A stretch of DNA of 64,000 bases from Symbiodinium natans (lineage: Eukaryota > Sar > Dinophyceae > Suessiales > Symbiodiniaceae): contig CAJNDS010002187.1 of assembly GCA_905221605.1 (NCBI GenBank), forward strand, positions 200,001 through 264,000, in the 5' to 3' direction. How positions within the stretch are numbered: position 1 is the stretch's first letter; each line of letters opens with the position of its first letter. Position numbers and translations under genes: made by a program. The notes under the pieces are model-generated. The model ran no database searches. It saw nothing but the letters and a program-made list of their open reading frames with translations, and was not told the DNA's origin. Shown piece by piece: positions 9,913 through 20,830 of the stretch.

Positions 9913-10110
9913 GGGTTTGGGGTTTAGGGTTTAGGGTTTAGGGTTTAGGGTTTAGGGTTTAGGGTTTAGGATTCAGGGTTTAGGGTTTAGGGTTTCGGTT
10001 TAGGGTTTGGGGTTTAGGGTTTAGGGGTTAGGATTCAGGGTTTAGGGTTCAGGGTTTAGGGTTTGGGGTTTGGGGTTCGGGGTTTAGGGTTTAGGGTTTG
10101 GGGTTTAGGG
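9913..10110. repeat. TTTAGGG array with variants
   Basis: About 200 bp of TTTAGGG mixed with TTTGGGG and TTCAGGG units. Confidence 0.95.
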
Positions 10111-10539
10111 GCTAGGGTTTCAGGGGAGCGGATGGGGGCAGAAAAGGTACCGGGGTTTTTAAAAAACATGTTCTGCCGAGATCCTCGTAGCTAAGAGAGT
10201 CGGACAGTGGTGTAGGAGGAAAGGACGGCAAAGCCTGTCCTTCCTTCGTCCAGGGTCTCTGACACAAACGAGAGCCCGCTTTCTGTGGGGTTTGGGGGTT
10301 TGGGGGTTTGTTGGTTTAAGGGCGTTGCGCTGCAGGCGTGGCGAATTTAGTATCTAGGGTTCAAGGTTCCAGTCAAGGCTTCGGGCTCAGAGTGCCAGAG
10401 GCTTTAGGGTTTAGGTTGAGAGTCATCCTAGCTACAAGTTAAGCTGATTGGCCGGCGTACGCTGTCTGTGATGAGCCTTGAAGCATCCACTCATCTCTAG
10501 GTGCTTAGGGCTACCCAAAGCAAAGGGAGCAATGCATTT

Positions 10540-10540
<1 letters not shown>

Positions 10541-10588
<48 letters not shown>
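10541..10588. repeat. (GT)n microsatellite
   Basis: About 22 GT units; a short TA run follows at about 10668-10683. The surrounding 10.1-10.7 kb shows no gene. Confidence 0.95.
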
Positions 10589-10589
<1 letters not shown>

Positions 10590-10811
10590 TGTGTGTCAGA
10601 CGCCGACTTAACTTTCGACGTAGGGGTCGGACGTGGATTTTGGGTTGACAAATTAAGGTTGTACATATGTATATATATATATAGAGTGTGTATACCTCTA
10701 TATACTTTCAGAACCAGAGGTGCCGGTCCTGCTAGACTCGAGCACTCAACCCAGTAGTGAAGACCGTCATCGGAAGACTGGAAGCATGCAACTCAGAAAG
10801 CCATGGGCTGG

Positions 10812-10906
10812 CTGGCTTTTGGTAGGGAATGAGGGAATGAGGGCCCTATGTAATTCCTTAAAACGTATCCATAAGGCCCTTATTCCCTCATTCCCTACTA
10901 AGCCCC
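10812..10906. mobile_element. Short TIR element, family 1, copy 2
   Basis: Left tggtagggaatgagggaatg and right cattccctcattccctacta-type ends form a near-perfect inverted repeat of about 35 bp around a 30-bp core. The best preserved copy of the family. A possible exon (EVPVLLDSSTQPSSEDR) lies 80 bp upstream, consistent with an intronic position. Confidence 0.85.
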
Positions 10907-11349
10907 AGGGGTAGGCCCTGAGCAGCAAGTAGGATCCCTTCTGAAGAGGCTTGTTTTTCTTTGCAAGCACCCGCTGCCTCAGATTCCCTAAGCCAGAAGC
11001 CCTACTTAGACCAAGGTGCCTTGGGACGACGGATGAGCTTGACTGCACCTTGTCTACATAAACCCTAGCCCCCATCAACCCTCAACTCCCTCCTTGGGGT
11101 CCTTATTATAAGGGAATCCTACTTTTTTCGTACACCCCCCATATCCCTAATTTGTGTCAGTATCAGGGTTTGTGGACACTCAGCCCCCCCCACACTAGCA
11201 TAATCACTATCAAGGTTCATTGGCGGTAAGCCCTCATTTGGGCATTTCCCACCATAAGGGTATATACCCCTTCGATACCCCAAGATACAACCATTCCTAT
11301 CATGGGAACGCAGAGAAGTCCCTATCTTCGGAAACTCCAAATTTACCCG

Positions 11350-11670
11350 GTTTAGGGCTTTAGGGTTTAGGGTTTAGGGTTTAGGGTTTAGGGTTTAGGG
11401 TTTAGGGTCCCCGATTTTTCAGAAACCCCTACGTACCCGCACAAGGTATGAGCAAAACTGTGGCGCCGCTCTTCCCGACTGTGGGTTCCGACCCATACTG
11501 CTCCATGGGCGCGGCACGGCTGACGTAGGGTTTAGGGTTTAGGGTTTAGGGTTTAGGGTTTAGGGTTTAGGGTTTCGGCTTTAGGGTTTAGGGTTTAGGG
11601 CCCTAAACCCAAATTTACCCTAAACCCTAAACTCTACACCCGAAACTCTAAACCCTTAACCCTTAACCCT
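11350..11670. repeat. TTTAGGG arrays and head-to-head junction
   Basis: TTTAGGG at 11350-11408 and 11526-11604; the second abuts CCCTAAA (11605-11670) with no spacer (tttagggccctaaa), forming an inverted junction. The island between (11450-11520) reads SKTVAPLFPTVGSDPYCS in one frame. Confidence 0.95.
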
Positions 11671-11734
11671 GCGGTTCGGTAATCACGAAGCCCTAAGAGT
11701 CCACCCTTCAGTCATAAGAAGCCTCTAAGGGTAG

Positions 11735-11868
11735 TTACATTCGTATGGGTCCTTGAAAGGGATCCCTTATATACCCCTTATATACCCTGTACCAAAAAAT
11801 GGGCCCAGACATCAGAACCCTTGAAGTGAGGTAAGGGACCATATTGAGGCCCATGAAACGACCCTCAG
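11735..11868 (+). mobile_element. Short TIR element, family 2, copy 2
   Basis: Contains atcccttatatacccctt and ggtaagggaccatattgagg; the outer ends (gttacat... and ...catgaaac) are imperfect inverted repeats. Matches 5050-5163 and the inverted copy at 14262-14408. Confidence 0.7.
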
Positions 11869-12199
11869 AGAGACGAGGCGTAAGGGAGGGTTGAAGATTC
11901 GCCGTTGGTGGCTTCAGGAAGGGCGGTGTACGGGGCCCATTCGTCACCGAATGAGTCCTTTTCCTTAACAGCTATTTAGGAGTTAGGGTTGAGGGGTTAG
12001 GTTTAGGGTTTAGGGTTTAAGGCATGTGGGTTTAGGCAATATGGGCTTAGGGTTTAGGCAACTCCTTCAAAGTTCTGACACGTCCAAGACACAGCACCCT
12101 TTGCACCTGCCGAGCAGGCACCCAAATGAGGATGTCTGACGTACACCGGAAAAGTGGGGCTTAGGGTTTGGGGATGTTTGGGGTATAGGGTTTAGGATT

Positions 12200-12960
12200 T
12201 AGGGTTTAGGGTGATTGGGGTGATTGCAAGTAGCAGTCTGTCCTCGGCGGTTCATAAGCTAAACTTTCGAACCTTGGTGTTGCAAATCTGCCGACAAAGC
12301 AACCGCCACGAGGTTGCGTTACGTGGGCTCTTCCTGACATCACACAAGCCCTTCCAGCCTTTCGATCGGTGGAGCCTTAGGAGAAACTTTGGAAATAGTT
12401 TGCGCAGTGTTTTTTTCGTGCTTGACGAAAATCTCCTGTGTTCACTATCTCTTAGGGTGTAGTGGCTTAGGGCTGTGTTTAAATGGGTGATGGGAGTACT
12501 TGCGGATTCGTTCTCTCCAGGGGTGTAAGTTCGTAGGGTTTTCGGATTCCGAGTGGATGGCTTTGAAATATACATGGGAGGACCCCAAAAAAGGGGCCCT
12601 GGATCTTATTCCCCTATATGACCCATATATATGTATATACACCTTATATAGTCCCTACATACCGGAGCACCTCCATCACCCCTAAGGTCCCTTATAATTC
12701 TCCTAGGACCTCTTTGCCCGAAAGCCCTCTAGATCCCTCAAGGCGCAACGAGACCCCTTTTGAAGCCCTAAAGCACCCCGATGCCCCAGGAGCCCCTATT
12801 TTGCGGACAAAGTTGCCCCACATGACAACAAAACCGAACCTCAGGACGCCCAAAAACTCCCCTCTTCAGCCCTTGAACCGCCCCCAAACACCCTAAACCG
12901 CCTAAGCCCTACCCCCACCCCCCCCCCCCCCCCTAGAACTCCAAACCCTAAAACCCGCCA
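12200..12960. other. No supported gene; pyrimidine-rich spacer
   Basis: Open frames exist on both strands, but none has family features. At 12575-12700 a segment with gacccc...ggggcccc and cccttatatagtcccta-type units is distantly like the family 2 elements. A C16 tract lies near 12917. Confidence 0.5.
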
Positions 12961-13017
12961 ACCCTAAAACCCTATAACCCACCAACCCTAAAACCCTACT
13001 ACTTCCTGTGACCCTGA

Positions 13018-13530
13018 ACCCTAAACCCTAAACCCTAAAACAGAGCTTCCTGTGTAGCCCTAAACCCTAAACCCCAGCTTCCTGTAGCCCTAAACCCTAA
13101 ACGCCTGAAGCCCTGGACGTCGGAGCCGAGGAATGCCATCCTCCCCGAGTCGAGCACGCAGGGACGGGGCCTGAGCCATGTTCGGGATTGGGGGGCTTAG
13201 GGTTTAGGGTTTAGGGTTTAGGGTTGTGTTCGGGATTAGGGGATTTGGGGGGGTTTGTGGGGTGTAATTATAGGGTTTAGGGTTTAGGGTTTAGGGGTTT
13301 CAGGGTGTTTTCGCAACATTGAGGGTCAGGGAATCCTCGAAATTTCTAGGCTTGAGCCCTAAATTCCCTAAATCCTATACCCTAGACCCTAACCCTAAAC
13401 CCTAAACCCTAAACCCTAAACCCTAAACCCTAAACCCTAAACCCTAAACCCTAAACCCTAAACCCGAAACCCGAAACCCGAAACCCGAAACCCGAAACCC
13501 GAAACCCGAAACCCGAAACCCGAAACCCGA
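13018..13530. repeat. Telomere-motif arrays with CCCGAAA block
   Basis: CCCTAAA at 13018-13105, TTTAGGG at 13197-13225 and 13272-13300, CCCTAAA at 13384-13460, then about ten perfect CCCGAAA units to 13530. Confidence 0.95.
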
Positions 13531-13540
13531 AGCTTGCCAG

Positions 13541-13617
13541 GCTTTGATGAGTGCATGGTCTACGGCGCAGACCAGGCAGCTCAGGGTTAACAAGCAGTTG
13601 TGAAGAGCCGCGGCTTC
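13541..13617 (+). CDS. Exon candidate between opposed arrays
   Basis: After cttgccag two frames are open: one reads GFDECMVYGADQAAQG, the other ALMSAWSTAQTRQL. CCCGAAA lies directly upstream and TTTAGGG directly downstream. The frame is undecided. Confidence 0.35.
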
Positions 13618-14090
13618 GGGTTTAGGGTTTAGGGTTTAGGGTTTAGGGTTTAGGGTTTAGGGTTTAGGGTTTAGGGTTTAGGGTTTAGGGTTTAGGGTTT
13701 AGGGTTTAGGGTTTAGGGTGTCGGGTTTAGGGTTTAGGGTTTAGGGTTTGGGCCTTAAGGGTATAAGGTTCAGGGTGTGGGGGAAAGGGGTCGCTTCCGC
13801 TCTGCACAACTGAAAACCCTAAACCCTGAACCTTTAAGCCTAAAACCCATAAAGCTGTATGCATAAAACCTGAAACCAACAGCCCTAAACCCTAAACCCT
13901 AAACCCTAAACCCTAAACCCTAAACCCTAAACCCTACACACTAAACCCTAAACCCTAAACCCTAAACCCTAAACCCTAAACCCTAAACCCTAAACCCTAA
14001 ACCCTAAACCCTAAACCCTAAACCCTAAACCCTAAACCCTAAACCCTAATCACCCTAAACCCTAAACCCTAAAACCTTAAACCCTATACC
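13618..14090. repeat. TTTAGGG then CCCTAAA arrays
   Basis: About 135 bp of TTTAGGG (13618-13755) and about 200 bp of CCCTAAA (13883-14090). Together they would open and close one presumed intron between the islands at 13541 and 14117. Confidence 0.95.
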
Positions 14091-14116
14091 CGAAGCTCTG
14101 TTTGGAGGCAGACTGC

Positions 14117-14180
14117 TGCCTTCAAGTGCGCCATTGCCGATGTGCCTCGCATCCGGTCGACGACACGGGCTGCAGCCTAG
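14117..14180 (+). CDS. Exon candidate between opposed arrays
   Basis: After ggaggcag or ttcaag the frame reads TAAFKCAIADVPRIRSTTR. C-rich array ends at about 14090; G-rich array starts at 14191. Family unknown. Confidence 0.45.
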
Positions 14181-14190
14181 GCCCCTTCAG

Positions 14191-14265
14191 GGTTTAGGGT
14201 TTAGGGTTTAGGGTTTAGGGTTCAGGGTTTAGGGTTTAGGGTTTATTTAGGGTTTAGGGTCCAGT
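14191..14265. repeat. TTTAGGG array
   Basis: About 75 bp, ending at the start of an inverted family 2 element. Confidence 0.95.
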
Positions 14266-14408
14266 TTCATGGGCCCTTAATATGGTCCCTTACCTCCTTC
14301 AAAGGGTTCTGATGTATGGGCGCTTGATTGGTGGGGGGGGGGGGGGGGGTTTTAAGGGGTATATAAGGGGTACCCGTTTAAGGGCTCATACTGAGGGACC
14401 ATGTAACT
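14262..14408 (-). mobile_element. Short TIR element, family 2, copy 3 (inverted)
   Basis: Read on the minus strand it matches 11735-11868: ccccttatataccccttaa, then catcagaaccctttgaagg and ggtaagggaccatattaagg. A G16 tract interrupts the middle of the plus strand (about 14333-14349). Confidence 0.7.
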
Positions 14409-14659
14409 ATTATATGCCCTAAGAAAGGGTTCAAAGGCTTTCAGGGTTTAGGGTTGGTTTGTGGTTTGGGTTTGGGGATTGGGGCCGCCTAGGCCCCTGT
14501 TTGGTTTTGGGTTCAAAGGGTTTGGGCTTTAGACTTTTTTCGCCAGCGCAGCTGGCGCCAAAACAAATTCATCTTTTTTGCACTTTTTCCCGTATAGCGC
14601 TGCACTTCAAAGGAGTTGAAGCCCTTTTCTCTTGAGTGTGCTTGTGTGTTTCGGGCCCC

Positions 14660-15012
14660 TAAGCCCCAAACCCCAAACCCCTTAACCCTTAAACCCTTTA
14701 CCCTCAAACCCTTAAACCCTTAACCCTTAACCCCCTTAACCCTTAAATCCTTAAACCCTTAGCCCTTAAACCCCTTAAACCCTCAAACCCCTAAACCCTT
14801 AAATCCTTAAACCCTTAAACCCCAAACCCCTAAACCCTTAACCCTTAAATCCTTAACCCTCAAACCCCTAAACCCTTCAAACCCCCAAACCGCATGGCGT
14901 GTCTTGCGTGGTTCGGTCGCATCCCCTTTGGCCTTCCGGCTTGGAGGGCTTGCTGTGACCTTTGAAGCCACTTGGGTTTAGGGTTCAGGGTTTAGGGTTT
15001 AGGGTTTAGGGT
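14660..15012. repeat. CCCTTAAA-type array, island, TTTAGGG array
   Basis: CCCTTAAA/CCCTCAAA variants with an 8-bp period at 14660-14890, an island (14895-14960, reading ACLAWFGRIPFGLPAWRACC), then TTTAGGG at 14974-15012. Confidence 0.9.
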
Positions 15013-15739
15013 GCTTTTTTGAAGCCATTTCAAGCTTCTTTGGGCTATTTTTTGCTGGTTGCCCGGACCTTCTGAAGCCATTTCTCAGGCCTTTGGCACT
15101 TCCTCCGGCTTTTTTGGGGCTTCAGGGTGCAACGGTCTAATTTGGGCAGGGGCTTTCTGGCTTGGCTTTGGTGACACTTGGCTAGGTAGGCCTTTGGGAT
15201 GTTTCGTTATTTCTCTTATCGGGCTTAAGAGGATCATGGTCAGGAATGTTTTTTCAGAGTGCAACCTAGCTAGGATTTCGGAGTTTTTGAGAGTTCTTCG
15301 GCTGTGATAGGGTTGCTGTTAGGTAGTATTAGGTGTTAGGTCTTGGTGTCTTTGGGTTCCGAAGTAGTTCAAGGTTTAGAGCTTTGGGTTTGGGAGCGTT
15401 TTTTTCTTTGGCTTGTTCCTGTTTCGGGACTTCGGGTTGAGGGTTTTGGCGTAGCGCGACGAGCCCAAAGAATCCGTCGTAGGGCGTGGACAGGTTCCCC
15501 GAGAGACCCAAAAACCCTGAGCCCTACTATAGAGGTCGGAATAGTTACCATATTATTCCCTTAGGATCCCTTTGTAAATATACTATAATAAAACCCCCCA
15601 AACCCTGTTCTAATTATCCAGGCGTGTCGATCGAGTGTGCCATGTGCCTTCTTCTGATTCCGACGCTGCTCATCCGGGACTCGGGGTGGAGTGGGAAGCT
15701 CTGCCGCAGAGGAGGTGATCTGTTTTACTTATTTAAGTT

Positions 15740-16055
15740 TTAAGGTCTAGAGTTTAGGGTTGAGGGTTTAGGGTTCAGGGTTTAGGGTTTAGGTTGTGAG
15801 CTCCGGGGCCCTTAGACCCTGAGCTCCGCACTTGGCCCCAAACTCTTCAACCCTAAATCCTAACCCTCCCAAACCTTGACCCTTAACTTAAACCCTCTGT
15901 AGCCTTGAGCCCTAAACCCTAAACCCTAAACCCTAAAGCCTAAACCCTAAACCCTAAACCCTAAACCCGAAACCCTAAACCCTAAACCCCCAAACCCTAA
16001 ACCCTAAACCCTAAACCCCAAACCCTAAACCCTGAACCCTAAACCCTAAACCCCA
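15740..16055. repeat. TTTAGGG then CCCTAAA arrays
   Basis: G-rich units at 15740-15795 and C-rich units at 15905-16055. Confidence 0.95.
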
Positions 16056-16061
16056 AGGATC

Positions 16062-16165
16062 TTTGCCTACACGGTGCGCTACCTGCAGCAGCTGAGTGTC
16101 TCCCGTCTGGGCTTGGTGTCGCCCCAAATGCCCACGGACTTTCTCTTGACCTTCGGCAGGGAATC
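16062..16165 (+). CDS. Exon candidate, unknown protein
   Basis: Open frame of about 34 codons reading IFAYTVRYLQQLSVSRLG, continuing LVSPQMPTDFLLTFGRES. C-rich array ends just upstream; G-rich array starts at 16170. Strongly protein-like, no family recognised. Confidence 0.55.
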
Positions 16166-16169
16166 CTGG

Positions 16170-16545
16170 GTTAAGGGTTTGGGGTTTAGGGTTTAGGGTT
16201 TTGGGGTTTAGGGTTTAGGGTTTAGGGTTTAGGGCTTAGGGCTTAGGGTTTTGGGGTTTAGGGTTTAGGGTTTAGGGCTTAGATGTTTATAGTTGTTGAA
16301 GGTTTCTGGGGGCTTCGAGAGCCTTCCAGGGTCTCCATGAAGTTTCGTGGGGGTTTTTGATCCTGAGCACTTAGTTCGGGTTTCATTGGGGCTGAGGCCG
16401 TTTGTTGGGGTTTTGGGGAAAAGCGTAGGCTTTAGGGTTTGGGGTTTAGGGTTTAGGGTTTGGGGTTTAGGGTTTGGGGTTTAGGGTTTAGGGTTTAGGG
16501 TTTGGGGTTTAGGGTTTAGGGTTTTGGGCTTTTGGGTTTAGGGTT
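16170..16545. repeat. TTTAGGG/TTTGGGG arrays
   Basis: Two blocks, 16170-16285 and 16432-16545. Confidence 0.95.
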
Positions 16546-16578
16546 TCATCTCTTGCCTGCTTGAACGTCATTCTTCCA

Positions 16579-16640
16579 GCCTTGATTGTGGTCCCCCCCT
16601 CGGGTGGGTATCCCCCGAAGTACAGGGGCACCTCTCCTAA
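16579..16640 (+). CDS. Exon candidate, unknown protein
   Basis: After tcttccag the frame reads ALIVVPPSGGYPPKYRGT, then CCTAAA units. Unknown product. Confidence 0.4.
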
Positions 16641-16819
16641 ACCCTAAAAACTAAAACCCAAAACCCTAATCAGGGAACCTACCATGTGCAGAAGATCGCA
16701 TAAAAAGAGTTGCTACCAACGCAAAAGAATAATTCAGAAGCGTAGGGTTTACGGTTGGAGTTCTTTGGTGTCGCCACGGCAGCATCAGGAGGGATTGTGA
16801 CCCTGAACCCTGGATGAAT

Positions 16820-16935
16820 AGACCCCAAAACCCCAAACCCCAAAACCCCAAAACCTCAAAACCCCAAAACCCCAAAACCCCAAAACCCCAAAACCCCAAA
16901 ACCCCAAAACCCTAAAACCCTAAGACCGTAAAACC
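16820..16935. repeat. CCCCAAAA array
   Basis: About 11 octamer-like CCCCAAAA units, a locally homogenised variant of the telomere motif. Confidence 0.9.
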
Positions 16936-17034
16936 CGAAAGCCCTCAGAACTTTTTGACCCGGTACAAGCACCCTTGAACCCTGAAACTTGAACCCTTGA
17001 GCCCTCAACCCTAAACCCTAAGCTCTTGGGAAAT

Positions 17035-17245
17035 CCACTCTGTGTAGTTGTGCTTTACTCTGTAGCCGAGGTCGGAACCGCCCTTAATTGAAGGGCGTAG
17101 GTTCATGTCCTTTTCCATCATGTTGCATCTGTAGGCGCCTTGAGTATCAAGCCAGAAAAGTAGGCTTCGTAGTTGGCCGCAGTAAACCCAGTCTCAAACT
17201 GGTAGCGGAGCACCACCTCGTTCAGAGAAAGACGGTCGGCTGCAA
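17035..17245 (+). repeat. Dispersed repeat, copy 1
   Basis: Shares tcatgttgcatctgtaggcg, aagccagaaaagtaggc and gtagttggccgcagtaa with 18835-19045. Copy 2 carries about 50 bp more in its left part. The two direct copies flank the gag-like relic. Confidence 0.8.
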
Positions 17246-17419
17246 AGCGCCAGGGGGACTTGGCGGCCAGTTTCACCCAAGTATCTAGTTAAACTAGCAT
17301 ACTGCCCATAGCTAGGTAAGGGCAAGCCCCTGTATCCTTTTTCCTTCTCCGCAGGACTCTGGTATAACCCGGATGAGTTGATGAGTTGTACGGCGCACAG
17401 CGTCCGGCCATCTCACGAT

Positions 17420-17925
17420 TGGAAATTCAGAACGCAAGCTAGAGTCTTGCAACGCCGCGACAAGATGAAGCGCGAGATGATCAAGGGATATGCAGCTCGT
17501 ATGCCGAATGGCAGAGGCAGGTGGCAGAGTCCCCAGCAGGTCCTCAGATAGTGTTCAGGAAACTCCACAAAATCCAAGGACTCGACCCGAAGGGCGAGGG
17601 GCCCGCAGATCGTCAACCTCCTACCTGAGGCTGAGACGGCGAAAGACTTTAGCAGTGTCGCAGAAGATGAAGCATCGATAGATGAGACACAGATCGAAAT
17701 GAGCGAATGCGCAGTCCATATCCTTGAAGGATTACGACAGGATGCATTCCAGATTGCTCGAGACATCGGCATAGAGCGCCTGAGCAAGTACGGTGGCATG
17801 AACCATCTGATCGAGGCCATCCAGAAGCAGGTCTTCCCACTACAAAGTGAGGAAGCGTCTGAACTCTTCCGAGTTGGGCAACAGCAGAATGGACGCGAGC
17901 ATGCTCTCCTACATCAATCGTAGGA
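17420..17925 (+). pseudogene. Decayed retroelement gag-like fragment
   Basis: Three frames give consecutive pieces. 17420-17550 reads WKFRTQARVLQRRDKMKRE. About 17620-17880 reads ILEGLRQDAFQIARDIGIE, continuing RLSKYGGMNHLIEAIQKQ and VFPLQSEEASELFR. About 17880-17980 reads SMLSYINRRKRWYCVEQH. This order (basic Arg-rich start, helical LEGL...A..IA.D.G segment, YI.RR.RW end) resembles the gag region of Ty1/copia-type polyproteins common in dinoflagellate genomes, from memory of that family. The frame changes and stops mean it is broken, and no protease, integrase or reverse transcriptase follows. Direct copies of a 210-bp repeat lie on both sides. Confidence 0.55.
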
Positions 17926-18129
17926 AGAGATGGTACTGCGTGGAGCAACACCGCCAATGAGTCCCCCCCACGACACCCAAGAACTTCACTGAGATGTCCA
18001 AGAGACAATGGGAGAAGGCATTCGGTGCCTACAAGCGCAAGCTTCGTGAGCATGCGCGACAATACTTCTTGAGTGTGCAGTGCTGCAGCAAGTCGGTACC
18101 AAGTTGCAGCTTTTGAATGATGTTTCATG

Positions 18130-18480
18130 AGTTACAGTCTTCAGTCTTGCAGTCTGGCAGCCCCATAGTCATGACATAGTACAATGCTGGCCCAACAGCA
18201 TAAGAACCCGAGAACAGTGCTGCAAGACTGGCAGACTGTGCTAGAGAGCAGTAGACACACCTGAGTGTGTTGAACCAGCTGAAGAACAATTCGTAATTCA
18301 TATTGTGCAGTCTGCAGTCTGCAGTCTGGCAGTCCTACACCCCATATACTTGTTCCCAAGTAGAACTGTCAGATTTGCAGACTGAATCACTGAAAGAATG
18401 TGCTCAGAGGACCATAACACACAGACACATGGTGCTGGCCAGTCAAACAAAACTTGGACCAATGGTCCAGGCAGGCAGTC
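18130..18480. repeat. Short CAGTCTGCAGTCTGGCAG repeats
   Basis: Motifs like cttgcagtctggcag (18147-18162), gcaagactggcagactg (18221-18237), cagtctgcagtctgcagtc (18308-18326) and atttgcagactgaa recur in both orientations. No gene seen. Confidence 0.6.
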
Positions 18481-18489
18481 GTGCTGTAA

Positions 18490-18600
18490 GCTGTAACACC
18501 CAAACCCTAGGCCTAAGCCTAAAAACCTGAGCCCCAAACCCTAAGCCCTAAACCCTGAGCCCTACACCCTATTCCTAAACCCTAAACCCTGGACCCTGAA
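18490..18600. repeat. CCCTAAA array, degenerate
   Basis: C-rich units with many variants (CCCTAGG, CCCTGAG). Confidence 0.85.
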
Positions 18601-18834
18601 TAGGGTTTTGGAAGGTTCAGGCTGTTTTGTTTTGGGGGGAGGGGGCTTGTCCAGGGTCGAAGGCAGGGTCTTGGAAGGGTTCAAGGCTGTTTGGTGTTGG
18701 TGGGAGGGTTTGTGTTTACTTAAGCTTAGGTGCTCAAGCTGGTATCCCACTGCCCCGTTTGCCGATATCCTAGTGGTGTCTGAAGTCTTTTCGGTAGACT
18801 CGATGTGGCTCGGAGATAAGACGGGTGTGAAATC

Positions 18835-19045
18835 CACCCTGTATAGTTTGTACTCTACTCTGTAGCCGAGGTCACATCTCCCAGTATGACTCTACTTGTT
18901 TGTGATTTCCTTGGAACCCCCCAGAAGAAGGGGGTAGGTCGTAGGTTCATGGCCTTTTCCATCATGTTGCATCTGTAGGCGCTTTGAGTACCAAGCCAGA
19001 AAAGTAGGCCTCGTAGTTGGCCGCAGTAAGCCCAGTCTCAAAACC
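18835..19045 (+). repeat. Dispersed repeat, copy 2
   Basis: Direct copy of 17035-17245; also runs into CCCTAAA units on its right. Confidence 0.8.
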
Positions 19046-19745
19046 CTAAACCTTAAAAAACCCTAAACCCTACACCATAAACCCTAACCCCTACACCCTA
19101 AACCCTAAACCCTACACCCTAAACCCTAAACCCTGAACCCTAAACCTTAAACCCTAGGCGAGCCACTGCGGGCCGGGCCGGGGAGCGCCACGCTGCCCTG
19201 CGGCTTGGTGATTTGGGCTCATGGGAGCACAAGGGTTCGGGATTTCGGGTTTTACGGTTCCTTTCATTACGGTGGGAACCGAGGATGGGGTAGTGTAGAG
19301 GGGGTTGTAGGGGAACCCATGATATGCGGAAACCCTAAACCTTAAACCCTGAACCCGAAACCCTGAACCCTAAACCCTGAAACCCCGAAACCCTAAACCC
19401 TAAACCCTACACCCTAAACCCTACACCCTAAACCCTAAACCCTAAACCCTAAACCCTAAACCCTAAACCCTAAACCCTAAACCCTAAACCCTAAACCCTA
19501 AACCCTAAACCCTAAACCCTGTGCCCGTTATTCCATCTCGGGTTTGGCATTGGGGGTTTGGCTCCCGAAGGACAATGTCGGTTGGGCTCGGCGAGGCGAC
19601 TTTGGGGAGTCTTCTGGAAGGCCTCTGGGGTTTGTTGGGTTTAGGGTTTAGGGTTTAGGGTTTAGGGTTTAGGGTTTAGGGTTTAGGGTTTAGGGTTTAG
19701 GGTTTAGGGTTTAGGGTTTAGGGTTTAGGGTTTAGGGTTTAGGGT
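19046..19745. repeat. Telomere-motif arrays
   Basis: CCCTAAA at 19046-19160 and 19328-19520, TTTAGGG at 19638-19745. The island between the first two (19157-19240) reads ERHAALRLGDLGSWEHKG; another island lies at 19525-19630. Confidence 0.95.
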
Positions 19746-20159
19746 TGCCCCCTCTGATTGTCGCCCTCCCCACCCCTCCCCTCCCACCCCCCGCCAAAAA
19801 AATTGAAAAACAAAGAGCAAAAGTTAAAACCCGTCAAACCCTTGTCGATCGAAGCCGAGGATGAGCCTGGCCAACCGCTCTGGTCCCATGGGTTGGCGCC
19901 ATCTGTCCGCATGTAACCGTAAACCCCTGAACCTCCCGGGCCCTAAGCCCTAATCCCCCTAAGCCCCCCCTGTACCCTTAACACCCCTGAACCCGCCTTA
20001 GCCCCTAGAGGGTTCAGGGCCCAGGTGTTGCAGACCAAGGTTTCACGGGTTTGGGGTTTAGGGTTGAGGTTTGTGAAACTCGGCTTCAACGCCAGTAGGT
20101 TAAAAACAGGAAGAAGGCAAATTCTTGAATCATCTACACCCTTCACACGCCAAGTCCTT

Positions 20160-20535
20160 CAACCTTGAACCCTCAACCCTCAACCCTAAACCTTGACCCC
20201 GGAACCCTAAACCCTAAACCCTAAACCTAAACCCTGAACCCTGAACCCTAAACCCTGAACCCTAAACCTTAAAACTCTAAACCCTGAACCCTAGCCCAAA
20301 CCCAAACTCCTCAACCGAAGCGAAAGGTCTTGTGGAGGCCGCTGTGGAGGACTGCGCCTCCGCACCTTCTGGCATCCAGGGCTTCTTCGTCGCCCTCTTC
20401 GTCGCCCCCTAGCCCTAAACCTCGAACTCTAGACCCTAAACCCTGAACTCTAAAACCTATACCCGGAACCCGAAGCCCTGAACTCTAAACCCTAAACCCT
20501 AAACCCGGAACCCTAAGCCCTAAACTCCAAACCCT
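20160..20535. repeat. CCCTAAA arrays around an island
   Basis: C-rich units at 20160-20300 and 20415-20535. Confidence 0.9.
20318..20410 (+). CDS. Exon candidate, unknown protein
   Basis: Reads EAKGLVEAAVEDCASAPSG, then IQGFFVALFVAP and a TAG. Could be an internal exon or a C-terminus. Composition is protein-like; no family recognised. Confidence 0.45.
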
Positions 20536-20756
20536 TGCAGCAATCGCTCAAGAGAGGCTGTTCTATCCGGCCGAGCCGCATGTCCCCGCATATCGCTACA
20601 TGCCACTGGTGGTCACGAGATAATAGGCGGCAACCGCCTTTCGAAGCAATCTCTGAAGCGGCCTTTAAAAAGTCGGCCTTTCATGTTGGTTTAATCAAGA
20701 AACGGAGCCTAAGCCCGACGAAGGGATATTTGAAATCCTGAACCGAAAACTCTACG

Positions 20757-20830
20757 GGGTTTAGGGTTTAGGGTTTATGGGGTTTAGGGTTGAGGGTTTA
20801 TGGGGTTTAGATGGGGTTTAGAGTTTTGGG
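20757..20830. repeat. TTTAGGG array, degenerate
   Basis: TTTAGGG and TTTATGGGG variants. Confidence 0.85.
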
